Positions 1-12,473 of a DNA stretch of 64,000 nucleotides are shown one piece after another (within the stretch, counting starts at the first letter, position 1; every line of letters starts with the position of its first letter). The DNA lies in assembly GCA_037045355.1 (NCBI GenBank), contig JBAOHO010000014.1:186001-250000 (forward strand), written 5' to 3'. Under the pieces are notes generated by a model that saw only the letters and a program-made list of their open reading frames with translations, did not search any database and was not told the origin of the DNA. Source of the stretch: Candidatus Nanopelagicales bacterium (lineage in GTDB: Bacteria; Actinomycetota; Actinomycetes; S36-B12; GCA-2699445). A program made the translations under genes and the position numbers.

Positions 1-2770
1 GGCATCGGTCAGTGCTACGGGACCGATGCCGGTCACGTGGATCGACGTCTCCGCATCCGGACCGCGCAACTGCGCGACGAGACCTGCCGGGTCGAGTTCG
101 CGAAGCGCAGCGGCCACCACAGGTGTCTGTTTGCCGAAGCGTTGCCCCAATGCCCGGAAGTTGGGCTTCACGCTGACTTCGACGAGTTCCCCGGCCGCGT
201 CGGAGAGCGACTCCAACTTCTGGCAGTTCAGTTCATCGGCGACCAGTGCCCGCATGTTGTGGGGCAGTCGGCTCCATCCGGGAGCGGAGATGAGCGCCGC
301 GGCGAGTGGTTGTCGCGTTCCGATCCCGGACTCGCCGCGGGCGGTGCGGCCGAGATCGACCAAGCGCAGCACCAAGTCCATGTGCTCCGTCAGTTGCGGA
401 TCCACGAGTGCGGGCTCCGGCTGCGGCCAGTCCGCGAGGTGGACCGACTCGGGGCCGCCCGCCGCGAACAGGTCCTGCCACACGCGCTCAGTGATGAACG
501 GTGTGAACGGGGCCATGGCGAGAGTCAGCAGTCGTAGGCATTCGTGCAGGGTGCTCAACGCCCCCGGGTCGCCCGCCCAGAATCGCCGTCGGGAACGTCG
601 GACGTACCAGTTGGACAGGTCATCGATGAATCGGGCGAGTTCGCGGCCCGCCCCTTGTGAGTCGAATCGCTCCAGCAACTCATCGACAGTCGCCACCATG
701 TCATTCGCCCGGGACAGCGCCCAGCGGTCCATGACGTGGTCGGACTCCGTCACGTCGGTCGGATCCCAACCGGACGCCCGCGCATACAGAACCTGGAACG
801 ACACCGTGCTCCAGTAAGTGGCGAGCACCTTGCGCCATACCTCGGCGATGGCCTGATGTCCGACCCGGCGGGCCTGCCACGGTGATCCGCTCGCCAACAT
901 GAACCAGCGCACAGAATCGGCGCCATGCTCGTCCATCAGCGCGATCGGCTCCAACACGTTGCCCAGGTGCTTGCTCATCTTGCGGCCTTCCTCGTCGAGG
1001 ATGTGGCCGAGGCACAAGACGTTGCGATAGCTGGACTGGTCGAACACGAGGGTGCCGACCGCCATCAGGGTGTAGAACCACCCGCGAGTCTGATCGATTG
1101 CTTCGCAGATGAAGTCCGCCGGATAACTGGACTCGAACTCCTCCGTGCCCTGATGCGGGTACCCGAATTGGGCGAACGGCATGGCTCCGGAGTCGTACCA
1201 GCAGTCGATGACCTCCGGCACGCGCACGGCTGTGGTGCCGCACTCGGGGCAGGGCATCGTCACGTCGTCCACGAACGGACGGTGCGGATCGAGCGTGTGG
1301 AGGTCTTGACCGGACAACCGCGACAACTCCGCGAGTGAACCGACAGCTGTCAGATGGTTCTCCGGGCAGCGCCAGATCGGCAGCGGCGTTCCCCAGTAGC
1401 GGTCGCGGCTCAGGGCCCAGTCGATGTTGTTGCGCAGCCAATCGCCGTAGCGGCCCCATTGGATCGTGGGAGGGAACCAGTTGGTTGCCTCGTTCTGTTC
1501 CAGGAGTTCGTCCTTGCGGGCCGTGGTGCGGATGAACCACGACGGTTGGGCGTAGTAGATCAGCGGCGTATGGCACCGCCAGCAGTGCGGGTAGGGGTGT
1601 TCGTAGGGGAGATGACGGAACAGCAGGCCGCGTCGTTGCAGGTCCGCCACCAGAGGTTCGTCGGCCTTCTTGAAGAACATCCCCCCGACGATGTCGATGT
1701 CGGGTGCGAATGTGCCATCGGGGAGTACCGGGTTGACCAGTGGCAATGAGTAGGCCCGGGCGGCGGTGAAGTCCTCGGCTCCGAACGCGGGCGCGATGTG
1801 CACCAGGCCGGTTCCGTCGTCGGTGGTGACGTAGTCGCCGAAGATCACGTAGTGCGCATCCGGAACATCCACCAGGTCGAAGGGAGGCCGGTAGGACGAG
1901 GTGTTCCAGTTCGCGTCCGGTCAGGTTCGCCAGGACCTGGTACTCGCTGTCGCCGACAACGGCTGCGACGAGGTCCGTGCCCACGAGCAGCGTCTCATCC
2001 GCCAGTCGCAGGACCTGGTAGTCGGCATCCGGATTCACGGCGACCGCCGTGTTGGACACCAACGTCCAGGGGGTCGTCGTCCATACGAGCAGGGCCACTC
2101 CGGGGAAACGTTCCGCCAGTTCCCCACTGGTGACGGGGAACCTGACGTAGACAGACGGGTCCACGATGTCCTCGTAGCCCTGGGCGATCTCGTGATCGGA
2201 CAGTCCCGTCCCGCACCGCGGGCAGTACGGGCTCACCCTGTGGTCGGAGGTGAGCAGGCCCTTGTCGAAGATCTGTTTCAGAGACCACCACACCGACTCC
2301 ACGTACGCCGGTGCCATCGTCCAGTAGGCCGAGTCCATGTCGACCCAGTAGCCCATCCGTTCGGTCATGGCGGCGAACTGGTCCACATGACGCAGCACCG
2401 ATTCGCGGCACCGCTGGTTGAACTCGGCCACCCCGTAGGCCTCGATGTCCTGCTTGCCGCTGAAGCCCAGTTCCTTCTCCACGGCCAGCTCCACGGGCAA
2501 GCCATGGCAGTCCCAGCCGGCCTTGCGGGGGACGAGGTAGCCCTTCATGGTGCGATGCCGCGGGAAGACATCCTTGAAGACGCGGGCTTCGACATGGTGG
2601 GTGCCGGGGCTTCCGTTCGCCGTAGGGGGTCCTTCGTAGAACGTCCACTGCGGAGCACCGGCCCGTTGCTTCAGGGAGCGATGGAAGATGTCGTGCTCGC
2701 GCCAGAACTCGATGATGCCCGTCTCCATAGCGGCGGGGCTGTCGATGCGGGCGGGCACGTCGCGGTACAT
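1..2770 (-). CDS. ileS: isoleucyl-tRNA synthetase, 3' end off window, one frameshift
   Basis: Class I aminoacyl-tRNA synthetase that charges tRNA-Ile in the cytoplasm. The start is ATG at 2768-2770, with GGAGG at 2776-2780. The HIGH region reads GPPTANGSPGTHHVEARVF, the HVEA type usual for long actinobacterial IleRS, and MSKHLGNV supplies the KMSKS signature. The C-terminus lies beyond base 1: about 923 of a usual 1,040 or so residues are here. The frame breaks near 1894-1895. After GRELEHLV the protein must jump by one base to continue YRPPFDLVDVP and later DDGTGLVHIAPAFG, so one extra base is present. Both sides of the break match the family, and the gene is normally essential, so a sequence error is more likely than decay. 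A T-box leader precedes it. Confidence 0.93.
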
Positions 2771-2965
2771 GTCGTCCTCCGGGTCGGGGAAGGGACGACC
2801 CCCGACACGTGCCGGGTGCCGCGGTACCACCCTTCTTGCCGCCGGTGGCGGCCTCTCGTGGTCGGTGCTGGTTCTACTGGCCCGCAGGCGTTCTTCCAGC
2901 GACTCCGGGGCGATGTCGGCATCCGGTGATCGTCCGGGCTCTCACCAACCCCGGTCGCTGTCCGA
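2771..2965 (-). promoter_or_regulatory. T-box leader (tRNA-Ile sensing) of ileS
   Basis: The conserved T-box AAGGGTGGTACCGCGG lies at 2834 down to 2819. A stem I can be drawn between 2960-2949 (CAGCGACCGGGG) and 2910-2897 (CCCCGG, then GTCGCTG). The loop it closes contains ATC at 2914-2912, a plausible Ile specifier. There is no terminator with a U-run. Instead GTCGTCC at 2799-2793 can pair with GGACGAC at 2777-2771, covering part of the ribosome binding site. This fits the translational T-box with ultrashort stem I known upstream of actinobacterial ileS. It fills most of the 328-base gap between ileS and the next gene. A TACCCT box at 3019-3014 could be the -10 element, but no good -35 is visible. 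Confidence 0.9.
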
Positions 2966-3098
2966 TCACCAGTCGGATGCCGCGCGTCCCCTTCGACGTC
3001 AGCAGCACCGCCCAGGGTAGCCGATCAGCCCCAATGCAGCAGTCGCTCGAGCAGCCGTCCCAGCGAGCACGGGATACTCAGGAGGTGTCGACCGCCCC

Positions 3099-3716
3099 TC
3101 AGTCGGACCCGGTCTGAGGAACGTTCTCGGTCACATCGGCGTAGGTGGCCTGGCCGGGCAACTCGCTCGGCGCGTAGACGAGCTGGACGACCCCGGTCGG
3201 GAACGTGGCGGAGTGCAGCAGCCTCAGAGGCTGCATCGGCGCATCGGCGTCGAACAGGTGCTCGCCACTTCCGGCAGCCACCGGGTGGACCAGCAGCCTC
3301 AACTCGTCCAGCAGTTCGGCGGCGAGCAGTTGCCGGACCACCGACAGCGATCCTGCGACCAGGACCTTGCCCACACGGTCGTCGGCCCGCAGAGCCGCCA
3401 CGCTCGCAACGATGTCGTCGCTGGACTCCGCGTTGCGCCAGCCGAGGTCCTGCGACCCACGGGTGGCCACGATCTTGCGGAGGTCACCCAGCGTGGCTGC
3501 GAAGGCCGCATCTTCCCCACCGGCAGCCTCTCGCTCGGGCCATGCGCCAGCGAAACTGTCATAGGTGACGCGACCCAGGACGAGAACGTCTGTGCCGGAG
3601 TAATCCTGCGCCACCGCGTTGCCCATCGCCTCGTCGAAGTACGGGAAATGCCAGGCGGGGTCGACCTCCGCCACCCCGTCGAGCGACATGAACAAGGTCG
3701 AGATCACGGTGGCCAT
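3099..3716 (-). CDS. RibD C-terminal / dihydrofolate reductase-like protein
   Basis: Protein of 205 aa with the fold of the RibD C-terminal/DHFR-like reductases. It begins ATVISTLFMSLDGVAE, has LGRVTYDSFAGAWP in the middle, and later GKVLVAGSLSVVRQLL, the glycine-rich NADPH-binding stretch. The ATG at 3714-3716 follows GAAGGA. Members are NAD(P)H-dependent reductases, most without a known substrate; the riboflavin pathway is not represented nearby, so true RibD function is unlikely. It is a single gene on the minus strand, downstream of the phosphodiesterase gene and separated from it by 30 bases, so the two may be co-transcribed. Confidence 0.8.
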   Translation of the reverse strand: MATVISTLFMSLDGVAEVDPAWHFPYFDEAMGNAVAQDYSGTDVLVLGRVTYDSFAGAWPEREAAGGEDAAFAATLGDLRKIVATRGSQDLGWRNAESSDDIVASVAALRADDRVGKVLVAGSLSVVRQLLAAELLDELRLLVHPVAAGSGEHLFDADAPMQPLRLLHSATFPTGVVQLVYAPSELPGQATYADVTENVPQTGSD

Positions 3717-3746
3717 GGATATCCTTCGGCGCGCAGCTGTGGCGAA

Positions 3747-4976
3747 CTACTTGACCTTGTACTTGTTCACGTCTTGGTAAGCCGAGTACGAGACCCATTC
3801 GACCGCCTCAGTGCACGAGTGCTCGGGATTCGCCGGGTCGCACCGGTAGATCCGTTCGGGCGCAGAGAACGTCAACTTGGCCTTGCCGGAGTTCTTGGCT
3901 TTCACCTTGTACCAGTCGCCCCGCTGCACCAGTTTGGCGACGGATTTGTCGGCCTTGAGCTTCACCTTGACCGATTTCGCGGCACTGGACATGCAGTCAT
4001 CGAGCATCACCGAGTAGATGCGCCCTGCCTTCATCTTCTTCGGCGGCATCACGCACGTGGCGATGGACTTCTTCGGGGCTCGCTCCGTGCAGGTGTTGTT
4101 CTCCATCGTCCACTGCTTGTAGTAGTCGGGGAAGTCCGTGGAGATCCAGTGAACCCCGAACTGGGCCAGGCCCTCCCAGCCCTGACCCACCAGATTGGGT
4201 TCGCCGGTGGGGTTGTCGCCCTTGGTGATGGTGTTGAACCACACGTTCATCTTCATGCCGGCGGTCTTGAAGCGGTCGACCAACTCCTTGCTCTGCAGGT
4301 AGTTGATCAGTCCTGGATCCGCGCCCTGAGGCACGTCGGCGGGCTCGGTCGCGATCGGCACCGATCCGCTGCGGTTTCCGAACCACATCAACGGCAGTGC
4401 CGGGTCCTCGGCGTGCAACCAGTTGAGGAAGTCCTTGGAGAAGCCCGAGCCATAGACCTTGGCACTTGAGTTCTCCACGAGGTCCAGGTACAGGCGGTAC
4501 AGGGTGGGGTCGTCGGCGTCTTTGTACTCGACGAAACCCGTCAAGTCACGTTCCACGAGGAAGACCAAGAACTCCTCAAGGCTTGGGATACGTTCGCCGT
4601 TCTTCAACCGGAACTGCTCCAGCTCCGCGAAGGTGTAGTCGCCCACGGTTCCCGGGGGGTCGCCCTGGACGGTGCGCGCCAGAGTCTGGTCATGCATGAT
4701 CACGGCGACCTTGTCCTTGGTGAACCACACATCGGTCTCGAGGACATCCACTCCCATGTTGGCCGCGCGCTTGAATGCTGCCATCGAGTTCTCGTTCTGG
4801 TTGGGGACGGTCTCGAAGCCACCTCGGTGCGCCACAACCCGGGGGCATTGAGTCGCCTGGGCGGTCACCTGCGACGCCGGAGCCTGCGGTGCCGCGCTCG
4901 CCGGGCCCAAAACCGGCATGAGGGTGAGGCCGACGACGGTGGCCAGCCCAGCGAATGTCAGTGGCTTGAGTGTCAT
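3747..4976 (-). CDS. secreted glycerophosphodiester phosphodiesterase
   Basis: Hydrolyses glycerophosphodiesters to glycerol-3-phosphate and an alcohol, outside the cell. The ATG at 4976 is preferred to an upstream in-frame ATG at 5012 because AGGAGG precedes it and the protein then opens with a signal peptide (about residues 1-29, ending PASAA). The GDPD domain follows with HRGG (H50, R51), the metal ligands in LETDVW (E80, D82) and the catalytic pair in IMHDQTL (H95, D96). After the barrel, about residue 310 onward, there is a Lys-rich tail of about 100 aa with several Cys that I cannot assign to a family. At about 409 aa it is longer than the plain domain because of this tail. Confidence 0.86.
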   Translation of the reverse strand: MTLKPLTFAGLATVVGLTLMPVLGPASAAPQAPASQVTAQATQCPRVVAHRGGFETVPNQNENSMAAFKRAANMGVDVLETDVWFTKDKVAVIMHDQTLARTVQGDPPGTVGDYTFAELEQFRLKNGERIPSLEEFLVFLVERDLTGFVEYKDADDPTLYRLYLDLVENSSAKVYGSGFSKDFLNWLHAEDPALPLMWFGNRSGSVPIATEPADVPQGADPGLINYLQSKELVDRFKTAGMKMNVWFNTITKGDNPTGEPNLVGQGWEGLAQFGVHWISTDFPDYYKQWTMENNTCTERAPKKSIATCVMPPKKMKAGRIYSVMLDDCMSSAAKSVKVKLKADKSVAKLVQRGDWYKVKAKNSGKAKLTFSAPERIYRCDPANPEHSCTEAVEWVSYSAYQDVNKYKVK

Positions 4977-5162
4977 CGGCAACTGCCTCCTAGCAAGTCG
5001 GGATCGAACCATTCAAAGGGACTGACGCAGGTCATGGACGTGCGCCCAGCGACGTCCCCCTGGGGAGGTTCCAGATGTGAAAAATAGCCCACAATCGCGG
5101 GTCATCGCAGGGAGTTGGAGCTCTTGACCAGAGGTCAGGTCGTCCTTGTTCCGCGTGGCTGG

Positions 5163-5192
5163 TTGAATACACCGTGTCGCGGTGACTACAGT
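5163..5192 (+). promoter_or_regulatory. candidate promoter of the DksA-like gene
   Basis: TTGAAT at 5163-5168 and TACAGT at 5187-5192 are spaced by 18 bp, 36 bp before the ATG at 5228. It is the best sigma-70-like pair in the 251-base gap between the divergent phosphodiesterase and DksA-like genes. Confidence 0.45.
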
Positions 5193-5227
5193 GCGGGAGT
5201 TTCTGTCGGACGAACAAGGGCGAAGCC

Positions 5228-6352
5228 ATGGCCAACAAGGCGATCGGAGGGCTGCGCCGAGCTGTCGCCGGAGCCAAGACCAAGGTGTCCGAAGTGTCCG
5301 CCAAGCGCTCCAAGGCAAAGGCCCCTGGATCAGTATCCACACCCAGCATTACGAATCCCCCCGCAAAGAGCCCCACCGCGAAGAGCCCCCCCGCGAAGAC
5401 GACCCCCGCGAAGAAGACCCCTGCGAAGAAACCCACCGCGAAGAAGTCGGCAGCTACGAAGAAGCCGGCTGCCGCCAAGAAGTCGGCCCCTGCCAAGAAG
5501 GCCTCTCCAACGAAGAAGACGGCCACCAAGAAGGCGGCCACCAAGAAGACTGCCACCAAGAAGACGGCGGGCACGGAAACACCGGTGACCCGGCCAACCG
5601 CGAAGAAGACGCCAGCGAAGAAGTCGCCAGCGAAGAAGACGCCAGCGAAGACGAAGACGGCGGTGAAGCAGGCATCGCCCAAGCCCTCAGTCACGAAGGC
5701 ACCTGCGGCGCAGGCGTCGCGCAAGAAGTCCTCCGCCTCGACGCCACCCACTCCTGCCCCGAAGAAAGCAGCCACCAAGAAAGCAGCCACCAAGAAAGCA
5801 GCCACCAAGAAAGCCGCCCCGAAGAAGGCAGCTGCGACACAGACGGCTCCGACCAAGGCGGCCACCAAGCAGGCGCCGGCCGTGCCGAGTTCCGCAGCCA
5901 AGCGAGCCCCCGCTCAGCGCAAATCCACGGCCAAGAGGGCTGCACCCGTACTGCGGCGAGGAGGGCTCCCTGTGCGCGAGGGCGAGTCCGCCTGGACCAA
6001 GGCCGAGATCGCCGGTGTCCGATCCGAACTGGAGGAGGATCTGCGCGACCTCGAGACCGAGCTGATCGACATGGCCGCCGATCTCGCGGACATGATGTCC
6101 GAGGCGATCGACGGGGCCGGAGACGATCAGGCCGATGCGGGCACCAAGACTTTCGAACGCGAGCACGAGATGGCGCTCGCCGCCAGTGTCGAGGAGATGC
6201 GCGATCAGGTGCTCAAGGCCCTGGAACTGCTCGACTCTGGCGGGTACGGGATCTGTTCGTCCTGCGGCGAGGCCATCGGCAAACTGCGGCTGCGAGCGTT
6301 TCCCCGCGCCACGATGTGCCTGGCCTGCAAGCAGCGCCAAGAGCGCCGCTGA
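5228..6352 (+). CDS. DksA/TraR zinc-finger protein with histone-H1-like Lys/Ala tail
   Basis: Protein of 374 aa in two parts. Residues 1 to about 250 are low complexity, dominated by repeats such as PAKKTPAKK, ATKKAATKK and APKKA, like the C-terminal tails of histone H1 and of AlgP/HupS-type proteins; this part is very basic and should bind nucleic acid. Residues 255-374 form a DksA/TraR-like domain: an acidic helical section (ELEEDLRDLETELIDMAADL) and a C4 zinc finger with C343, C346, C364 and C367. DksA relatives act in the secondary channel of RNA polymerase, but the function of this fusion is unknown. Such a gene just upstream of lspA is common in actinobacteria. The internal repeats produce long open frames on the other strand that are not genes. 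Confidence 0.85.
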   Translation: MANKAIGGLRRAVAGAKTKVSEVSAKRSKAKAPGSVSTPSITNPPAKSPTAKSPPAKTTPAKKTPAKKPTAKKSAATKKPAAAKKSAPAKKASPTKKTATKKAATKKTATKKTAGTETPVTRPTAKKTPAKKSPAKKTPAKTKTAVKQASPKPSVTKAPAAQASRKKSSASTPPTPAPKKAATKKAATKKAATKKAAPKKAAATQTAPTKAATKQAPAVPSSAAKRAPAQRKSTAKRAAPVLRRGGLPVREGESAWTKAEIAGVRSELEEDLRDLETELIDMAADLADMMSEAIDGAGDDQADAGTKTFEREHEMALAASVEEMRDQVLKALELLDSGGYGICSSCGEAIGKLRLRAFPRATMCLACKQRQERR

Positions 6353-6360
6353 TATCGGCG

Positions 6361-6366
6361 TACCCT
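6361..6366 (+). promoter_or_regulatory. -10 box for leaderless lspA
   Basis: TACCCT ends 6 nt before the GTG start of lspA, the spacing expected when transcription begins at the start codon. No ribosome binding site is visible. Confidence 0.5.
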
Positions 6367-6372
6367 GTTCGG

Positions 6373-6909
6373 GTGGCGACACCGCGTGGCATCCGCAATG
6401 GAACTCTCGTGGTCGCGGCCATCGCCGTTGTGGTTGTTGCGATCGACCAACTCACCAAATGGTGGGCAGAGCAGGCACTGGCCGGCAAACCCGCCGTCGA
6501 GGTGTACGGCGACATCCTGCGCCTGACCTTCATCCGCAACCCGGGTGGTGCCTTCAGCATCGGAACGGGTCAGACGTGGTTGTTCACCGCCGTCGCGGTC
6601 GTGGTGGCCATCGTCATCGTGTGGTACTCGCGCCGTGTCACCTCCGTCTGGTGGGCGGTGGCGCTCGGGGTCCTGTTGGGCGGCGCGTTGGGCAACCTGG
6701 TCGATCGCATCATCCAGCCGCCCGGGCTCGGCCAAGGACACGTCGTCGATTTCATCTGGTTGCCCTACTGGCCCGTGTTCAACGTGGCGGACATGGCGGT
6801 GGTTTCTGGGGCGATCACTGTGGTGGTGCTGTCGCTGATGGGCGTCGAACCCACCGGCCGGCAATCTGACGAGGCGCTGGGCAGCCGTCAGACCGAACCG
6901 GCCTCGTGA
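6373..6909 (+). CDS. lspA: lipoprotein signal peptidase (signal peptidase II)
   Basis: Membrane aspartyl protease that cleaves the signal peptide of prolipoproteins after lipidation by Lgt, whose gene is also in this window. The GTG at 6373 gives 178 aa. Four hydrophobic segments are visible, starting with LVVAAIAVVVVAIDQLTKWW. Family motifs present are FIRNPGGAFSI, GGALGNLVDRI, and the two catalytic aspartates in GHVVDF (D126) and FNVAD (D140). The GTG start, only 20 bp after the DksA-like stop, is directly preceded by a TACCCT box and no ribosome binding site. The gene overlaps the next one by 4 bp (GTGA). Confidence 0.95.
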   Translation: MATPRGIRNGTLVVAAIAVVVVAIDQLTKWWAEQALAGKPAVEVYGDILRLTFIRNPGGAFSIGTGQTWLFTAVAVVVAIVIVWYSRRVTSVWWAVALGVLLGGALGNLVDRIIQPPGLGQGHVVDFIWLPYWPVFNVADMAVVSGAITVVVLSLMGVEPTGRQSDEALGSRQTEPAS

Positions 6910-7826
6910 CCGACGACGTCCGCCGAATGCCCGTCCCGGACGCGTTGGTCGGGGAACGTGCCGACGCGGCGATCGCCCGCCTGCTCGGCATCTCGCGCTC
7001 TCGGGCGGCCGATCTCGCGGAATCCGGTTCGGTGATCCTGGACGGTGCTGCGATCGGCAAGTCAGTGCGGCTGGCCGCGGACTCGTGGCTCGAGGTGACC
7101 CTCCCGGCCACCCGCCCGACTCCGCTGCCGCAACCCGTCCCCGGTCTGGTGGTGCTGTACGAAGATGAACACGTCGTCGCGGTCGACAAGCCCGTGGGGG
7201 TGGCGGCCCATCCCAGTCCCGGGTGGACCGGACCGACGGTCGTCGCAGGGTTGCGCGCCGCTGGTCACACGATCGCCTCGGCGGGCGCCGCGGAACGCCA
7301 AGGCATCGTGCATCGCTTGGATGTCGGCACGAGTGGCGTGATGGTGGTCGCCAAGACCGACTTCGCGTACGCCGATCTGAAAGAGCAGTTCCGGCAGCGC
7401 ACCGTGACCAAGACCTACCACGCCCTGGTACAGGGTCACCCGGATCCGTTGCGCGGCACGATCGACGCCCCGATCGGGCGGCTGCGCGATCACCGTTTCG
7501 GTGTGGTCGCCGGTGGTCGCCCCAGCGTGACGCACTACGACACCATCGAGGCATTCCGGTACGCGACGCTGCTCACCGTGGGGTTGGAAACCGGTCGGAC
7601 CCATCAGATCAGGGTGCACATGGCGGCGCTGCGCCATCCCTGCGCCGGAGATGTGACATACGGGGCCGATCCGGTGCTCGCCGACAAGTTGGGGCTGACT
7701 CGACAGTGGCTCCATGCCGTCGAACTGCGGATCACTCATCCGGACACGGGCCGCGAACTGACTCTCACCTCGGACTACCCACCGGATCTCGCCGAGGCGC
7801 TGCGCCGACTGGGCGATCAGGGCTGA
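6906..7826 (+). CDS. rluD: RluD-family ribosomal large subunit pseudouridine synthase
   Basis: Converts uridines of 23S rRNA to pseudouridine. The protein of 306 aa has an N-terminal S4 RNA-binding domain (ARLLGISRSRAADLAESG) and the RluA/RluD catalytic domain with HRLDVGTSGVMVVAK (catalytic D139), followed by TGRTHQIRVHMAALRHP. The GTG start overlaps the lspA stop by 4 bp, so the two are translationally coupled, an arrangement widespread in bacteria. The exact target uridines cannot be read from sequence; RluD is the closest family name. Confidence 0.92.
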   Translation: MTDDVRRMPVPDALVGERADAAIARLLGISRSRAADLAESGSVILDGAAIGKSVRLAADSWLEVTLPATRPTPLPQPVPGLVVLYEDEHVVAVDKPVGVAAHPSPGWTGPTVVAGLRAAGHTIASAGAAERQGIVHRLDVGTSGVMVVAKTDFAYADLKEQFRQRTVTKTYHALVQGHPDPLRGTIDAPIGRLRDHRFGVVAGGRPSVTHYDTIEAFRYATLLTVGLETGRTHQIRVHMAALRHPCAGDVTYGADPVLADKLGLTRQWLHAVELRITHPDTGRELTLTSDYPPDLAEALRRLGDQG

Positions 7827-7889
7827 AGGTGAACCAACCTGTCCCGGCGTGTTGCCGCGGGACAGCCGGGAGCCGTCGGATCCACGGGT

Positions 7890-7895
7890 TAGAGT
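7890..7895 (+). promoter_or_regulatory. possible -10 box upstream of dnaE
   Basis: TAGAGT lies 82 bp before the dnaE start in the 151-base rluD-dnaE gap. No clear -35 partner was found. Confidence 0.3.
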
Positions 7896-7977
7896 CAACG
7901 GGTTCTTCCCCCTGGTCCTGACCGCACGAGCGGTCGGCGCCGGGCAACAGTCGACAACCATGGTGAGGGGTGCAACG

Positions 7978-11550
<3,573 letters not shown>

Positions 11551-11563
11551 GCACCTGGCTGAA

Positions 11564-12223
11564 CTACTCCTCGGCGCAGGCCAACGTGACGGGTTTGTCA
11601 GAGCCTTTGCCCAGGTCCACCTGTGCGGCCAGCGTCGGCAGTGCGGGATCGGCCCACGCCCGCTGGACTCGGCTGCCCGACTCCTGCGCGGCGAAGGCCA
11701 ACGTGGCGACGTCGAGAGTCGTGCCCGACCAGCAGTAGCCGGCCGTCTTCGCAGCGGCTACCCGCTCCGCCGCCACCGGGTCGCCCGGGGGGACCTGGTC
11801 GGGCTGCAGCGTCACGAGCGTACGAGCGGGCGTGTCGGTGCCGTCCTTCTCACCCTGGACGAAGAACGCCAGGCCCAACGTCTGGGGGGTCGGCAGCTCG
11901 ATCTGCGCCATCCCTTGCTCCACCGTGGCCGACCAGTCCTTGGCGCCGCCCGCGGTGCTGGTCGGAACCGCTGTCACCTGGCAGGCCTCGCAATCCGCCA
12001 CTTTGATCTTGAGCACGGTGCTCCCCTGATCCGCGGCCACGGACTCGGGATCCGGTGCGGCGGTGGGGGTACCAGCGGTCGGCGAAGGCGTCACGGACGG
12101 CGATGGCACCGGGGCAGCAGCGGGAGGTTCACCGCTGCCGGTGCGGGCCAGCAGGAACAGGCCGAGCCCGACGATGGCGGCGACGATCACGCCACCGATC
12201 AGGAAGGGAGACCGCGCATTCAT
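11564..12223 (-). CDS. membrane-anchored protein of unknown function
   Basis: About 219 aa. An N-terminal transmembrane segment (FLIGGVIVAAIVGLGLFLLA, residues 7-26) is followed by a Pro/Ser/Thr-rich linker (about 30-60) and an outer domain of about 150 aa with four Cys: C78 and C81 in ADCEAC, one in GYCWSG, and one four residues from the end. This suggests an extracytoplasmic domain tied to the membrane, perhaps with disulfides. The start is the ATG at 12221-12223, with an alternative ATG at 12232; CACAAT sits 7 nt before the former. I do not recognise the family. It is convergent with dnaE and divergent from the GTPase gene. Confidence 0.7.
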   Translation of the reverse strand: MNARSPFLIGGVIVAAIVGLGLFLLARTGSGEPPAAAPVPSPSVTPSPTAGTPTAAPDPESVAADQGSTVLKIKVADCEACQVTAVPTSTAGGAKDWSATVEQGMAQIELPTPQTLGLAFFVQGEKDGTDTPARTLVTLQPDQVPPGDPVAAERVAAAKTAGYCWSGTTLDVATLAFAAQESGSRVQRAWADPALPTLAAQVDLGKGSDKPVTLACAEE

Positions 12224-12473
12224 GCCCGCCATTGTGGCCCATGTGCTTGCGCTCCGCCGGAAGGTGCCCTGATCGGGGTTCCTCATCCGCCCGATGAGCA
12301 GGTTCAGCACTACGCTGGCACAAACACGCGCCGGTCTCCTCACGCTGACATGTTTCGGGCGCCGACGTGCGGTGACGAATGCCGGGCGAAGTAAAGAGCG
12401 ACGCAACGGTAGCTGCAAACGGTGGAGAGTTGACCGCGAGCACGATGGCCATAACTCCGGTGAAGGAGTCGAG

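Noticed and set aside
3213..4469. 418-aa plus-strand frame across the reductase and phosphodiesterase
   Set aside because: Shadow of two recognised minus-strand genes; no motifs.
5032..5901. 289-aa open frame on the minus strand over the DksA-like gene
   Set aside because: It mirrors the Lys/Ala repeats of the plus-strand gene as Ala/Val/Phe repeats; it has no family match and the plus-strand protein has a full zinc finger.
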